Shown piece by piece: positions 4,905-6,466 of a DNA stretch of 6,466 nucleotides. The number at the start of each line of letters is the position of its first letter. Position 1 is the first letter of the stretch. This stretch comes from an uncultured Collinsella sp. GTDB taxonomy: Bacteria > Actinomycetota > Coriobacteriia > Coriobacteriales > Coriobacteriaceae. The notes below the pieces were generated by a model. That model was not told the DNA's origin. It worked only from the letters and a program-made list of their open reading frames with translations, and ran no database searches. The stretch spans positions 1-6,466 of the forward strand of contig USTC01000074.1 of assembly GCA_900557505.1 (NCBI GenBank), in the 5' to 3' direction. Made by a program: the position numbers and the translations under genes.

Positions 4905-6170
4905 ATGGCACGACCCATGACCGTAGCAGAGAAAATTTTGGCGGCACACGCAGGCCTGGACGAGGTAAAGCCGGGCCAGCTGGTTGAGTGCGACCTGGAC
5001 ATTGTGCTCGCCAATGACATTACCGCGCCTATCGCGATCGATGTCTTTCGCGAGCTGGGTGCAACCGAGGTGTTCGACCGCAATCGCGTTTGCCTGGTGC
5101 CCGACCACTATGCGCCCAACAAGGACATCAAGAGCGCCGAGCAGACAAAGAAAATGCGTGATTTTGCGCACGAGCAGCATGTGACGCACTATTACGAGCA
5201 GGGTTGCGCGGGTATTGAACACGCATTGCTGCCCGAGCGCGGCGTGGTGGTGCCGGGCGATCTGATTATCGGTGCGGATTCGCATACCTGCACCTATGGT
5301 GCACTGGGGGCGTTTTCAACCGGTGTGGGCTCAACGGACGCGGGTGTGGGCATCGCTACGGGGCGCGCCTGGTTTAAGGTGCCGCCGACGATTCGCTTTG
5401 AGATCAATGGCGAGCTCACGGATGGCGCCACGGCTAAGGACATCATCTTGCACATCATCGGCATGATCGGTGTGGACGGGGCTATCTACCAGGCTATGGA
5501 GTTTGCCGGCAGCACTATCGAGAACCTGTCGATGGAAGGCCGCATGACCATTTCGAACATGGCGATCGAAGCGGGCGGTAAGGCTGGCATTATCGAGGTC
5601 GATGATGTTGCCCGCGCCTGGCTCAAGGGCCGCTGCGAGCGCGATTACGTTGAGTACCACGCCGATCCGGATGCCGAGTATGCGCAAGTCATCAAGATCG
5701 ATGCGGCCGACATTAAGCCGTGCGTGTCGTGGCCGCATCTGCCGAGCAACACCCATCCGGTCAGCGAGAGCCGCCACATCACGATCGACCAGGCAGTGAT
5801 CGGTTCGTGCACCAACGGACGTATCGAGGATATGCGTGCTGCGGCCGAAGTCATGCGTGGGCATAAGGTTGCCGACGGGGTGCGCTGCATTGTGATTCCA
5901 GCGACGCAGGCGGTCTTCCGCCAGTGCATGAAAGAGGGCCTGACCGACATTTTCTTGGACGCCAACTGTGTGTTCTCCACGCCCACGTGTGGTCCGTGCC
6001 TGGGCGGCTACATGGGCATTCTGGCGGCGGGGGAGCGTTGCATCTCCACGACCAATCGCAACTTCGTCGGTCGTATGGGCGACCCCACGTCCGAGGTCTA
6101 TCTGGCCTCGCCGGCTGTAGCGGCTGCTTCTGCTGTGGCGGGGCATATCTGCGCCCCGTCTGACCTGTAA
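4905..6170 (+). CDS. leuC: 3-isopropylmalate dehydratase, large subunit
   Basis: LeuC, with LeuD, isomerises 2-isopropylmalate to 3-isopropylmalate via dehydration and rehydration at a [4Fe-4S] cluster. The 421-residue product belongs to the shorter LeuC subfamily (about 420 residues, shared with archaea and many Gram-positives), not the ~466-residue enterobacterial form. Aconitase-family signatures are present: GADSHTCTYGALG (123-135), NMAIEAGGKAGI (218-229), IGSCTNGRIEDM (299-310) with ligand C302, STPTCGPCLGGYMG (358-371) with ligands C362 and C365, and NRNFVGRMG (384-392). All three cluster cysteines are intact. ATG 4905 has AGGGG (4894-4898) 6 bases upstream. The 41-base gap from leuA contains a small hairpin (GCAGG 4873-4877/CCTGC 4884-4888), too weak for a terminator, so leuA and leuC are one transcript. 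Homoaconitase relatives exist, but context supports LeuC. Confidence 0.95.
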   Translation: MARPMTVAEKILAAHAGLDEVKPGQLVECDLDIVLANDITAPIAIDVFRELGATEVFDRNRVCLVPDHYAPNKDIKSAEQTKKMRDFAHEQHVTHYYEQGCAGIEHALLPERGVVVPGDLIIGADSHTCTYGALGAFSTGVGSTDAGVGIATGRAWFKVPPTIRFEINGELTDGATAKDIILHIIGMIGVDGAIYQAMEFAGSTIENLSMEGRMTISNMAIEAGGKAGIIEVDDVARAWLKGRCERDYVEYHADPDAEYAQVIKIDAADIKPCVSWPHLPSNTHPVSESRHITIDQAVIGSCTNGRIEDMRAAAEVMRGHKVADGVRCIVIPATQAVFRQCMKEGLTDIFLDANCVFSTPTCGPCLGGYMGILAAGERCISTTNRNFVGRMGDPTSEVYLASPAVAAASAVAGHICAPSDL

Positions 6171-6205
6171 AGGCTACGGGGTCCTTCGACCTTTGCTCGC
6201 TACTG

Positions 6206-6367
6206 CGGACAGTCCTGCCCTTATTAGGTTCGCCGAAGGCGAACGCTAACTTTCCATTTGCTTTTTTGTAGTCAAAACGAGAACGAGGGATTTGATATTT
6301 GCTTGCGTTGAGTTCCGCACGAGCCGAGGAGCACTTAATGTGCTCTTCGTGCGAGCAGGACTGTCCG
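6206..6367. repeat. 13-bp inverted repeat spanning the leuC-leuD gap
   Basis: CGGACAGTCCTGC (6206-6218) is the exact reverse complement of GCAGGACTGTCCG (6355-6367). Each arm contains a near-palindrome (GGAC-A-GTCC or GGAC-T-GTCC). The right arm lies in what would be the unpaired side of the larger 6287-6392 palindrome, while the left arm is 69 bases outside it. In RNA the two pairings would therefore cross, giving a pseudoknot or long-range contact. Smaller shared motifs (TGCTCGC/GCGAGCA and CTTATT/AATAAG) sit beside both arms. Confidence 0.7.
6224..6249 (+). terminator. Stable hairpin downstream of leuC, possible weak terminator or mRNA 3' end
   Basis: TTAGGTTCGCC (6224-6234) pairs with GGCGAAC (6238-6244) and CTAA (6246-6249), one bulged G at 6245, around a GAA triloop: 11 bp, of which the 7 bp next to the loop are perfect. 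CTTTCC follows, a poor U-tract; a better T-run (6262-6267) lies too far away. It could reduce leuD expression relative to leuC, or protect the leuAC mRNA end, rather than fully terminate. Confidence 0.4.
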
Positions 6368-6392
6368 AATAAGCAAGTAAATATCAAATCCC
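6287..6392. repeat. Palindromic (MITE/REP-like) element between leuC and leuD
   Basis: The 20-base arm at 6287-6306 (GGGATTTGATATTTGCTTGC) pairs with 6373-6392 at every position if G6301-T6378 is counted as a G-U wobble. Within it, CGCACGA (6316-6322) pairs with TCGTGCG (6347-6353), and GAGCAC (6329-6334) with GTGCTC (6340-6345) around TTAAT. The whole is a 106-base imperfect palindrome with no coding capacity. No poly-T follows, so it is not a standard terminator, and I see no clear target-site duplication at the ends. It could be a miniature inverted-repeat transposable element, a dispersed intergenic repeat, or a structured mRNA spacer. The 250-base gap 6171-6420 contains no gene. Confidence 0.75.
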
Positions 6393-6420
6393 CCACATTC
6401 CATTTTGAACGGAGAACGAT

Positions 6421-6466
6421 ATGAACTTTGAAGGATCGGTTTTTAGGTACGGTCGTGACGTAGATA
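6421..6466 (+). CDS. leuD: 3-isopropylmalate dehydratase, small subunit (partial, 5' end)
   Basis: Only the first 15 codons and one base lie in the window: MNFEGSVFRYGRDVD. This resembles the start of the short bacterial/archaeal LeuD (M.F.G.V..YG.DVDTD), where the Asp-rich end begins the swivelling domain that pairs with LeuC. GGAG (6411-6414) is 6 bases before ATG 6421. The position right after leuC in the same orientation supports the call, though the 250-base gap is much longer than usual for leuC-leuD. The gene runs off the right edge. Confidence 0.88.
   Translation, partial: MNFEGSVFRYGRDVD

Noticed and set aside
3190..4947. A 585-codon minus-strand open frame opposite leuA
   Set aside because: Codon-bias shadow: the + strand frame has every LeuA motif, while the antisense product is His/Arg/Val/Asp-rich with no recognisable family.
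6180..6195. Hairpin GGTC-CTTC-GACC then CTTTG directly after leuC as a terminator
   Set aside because: Only a 4-bp stem and three T residues, too weak for intrinsic termination.

Overview
The window looks like a housekeeping stretch from a moderately GC-rich Gram-positive chromosome. I favour Actinomycetota, class Coriobacteriia (Collinsella-like). This is inferred from the strong preference for AAG, CTC and CTG codons, the Lys/Ala-rich SecE extension, the protein types and the gene order, not from a database match. Every gene seen is on the + strand.

The left half (1-2980) is a translation/transcription block: the last codons of tuf (EF-Tu) with its terminator, a promoter, rpmG (L33), tRNA-Trp(CCA), secE, nusG, rplK (L11) and rplA (L1), closed by a strong terminator. 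The gap between rplK and rplA is highly structured. Its last hairpin, directly in front of the rplA ribosome binding site, has the geometry and several bases of the L1-binding site of 23S rRNA, so it is probably an autoregulatory L1 operator. rplJ and rplL, which often follow rplA, are not here.

The right half (2980-6466) is a leucine biosynthesis operon: leuA, leuC and the first 15 codons of leuD. It is preceded by a complete transcription attenuator that is easy to miss. A 19-codon leader peptide (3117-3176) carries five Leu codons, four of them CTA, a codon found in neither leuA nor leuC. Its end can pair with the 5' arm of a downstream terminator hairpin as an antiterminator, and the Leu codons can in turn pair with that antiterminator strand. 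After the terminator, a CTCCTGA segment is complementary to the leuA Shine-Dalgarno and could add translational control.

leuC and leuD, usually close neighbours, are separated by 250 bases. This gap holds a 106-base palindromic element with 20-base arms, a 13-base inverted repeat that crosses it, and a separate stable hairpin. It looks like an inserted mobile-type repeat or a structured mRNA element inside the operon.

The long minus-strand open frames are codon-bias shadows of the + strand genes.
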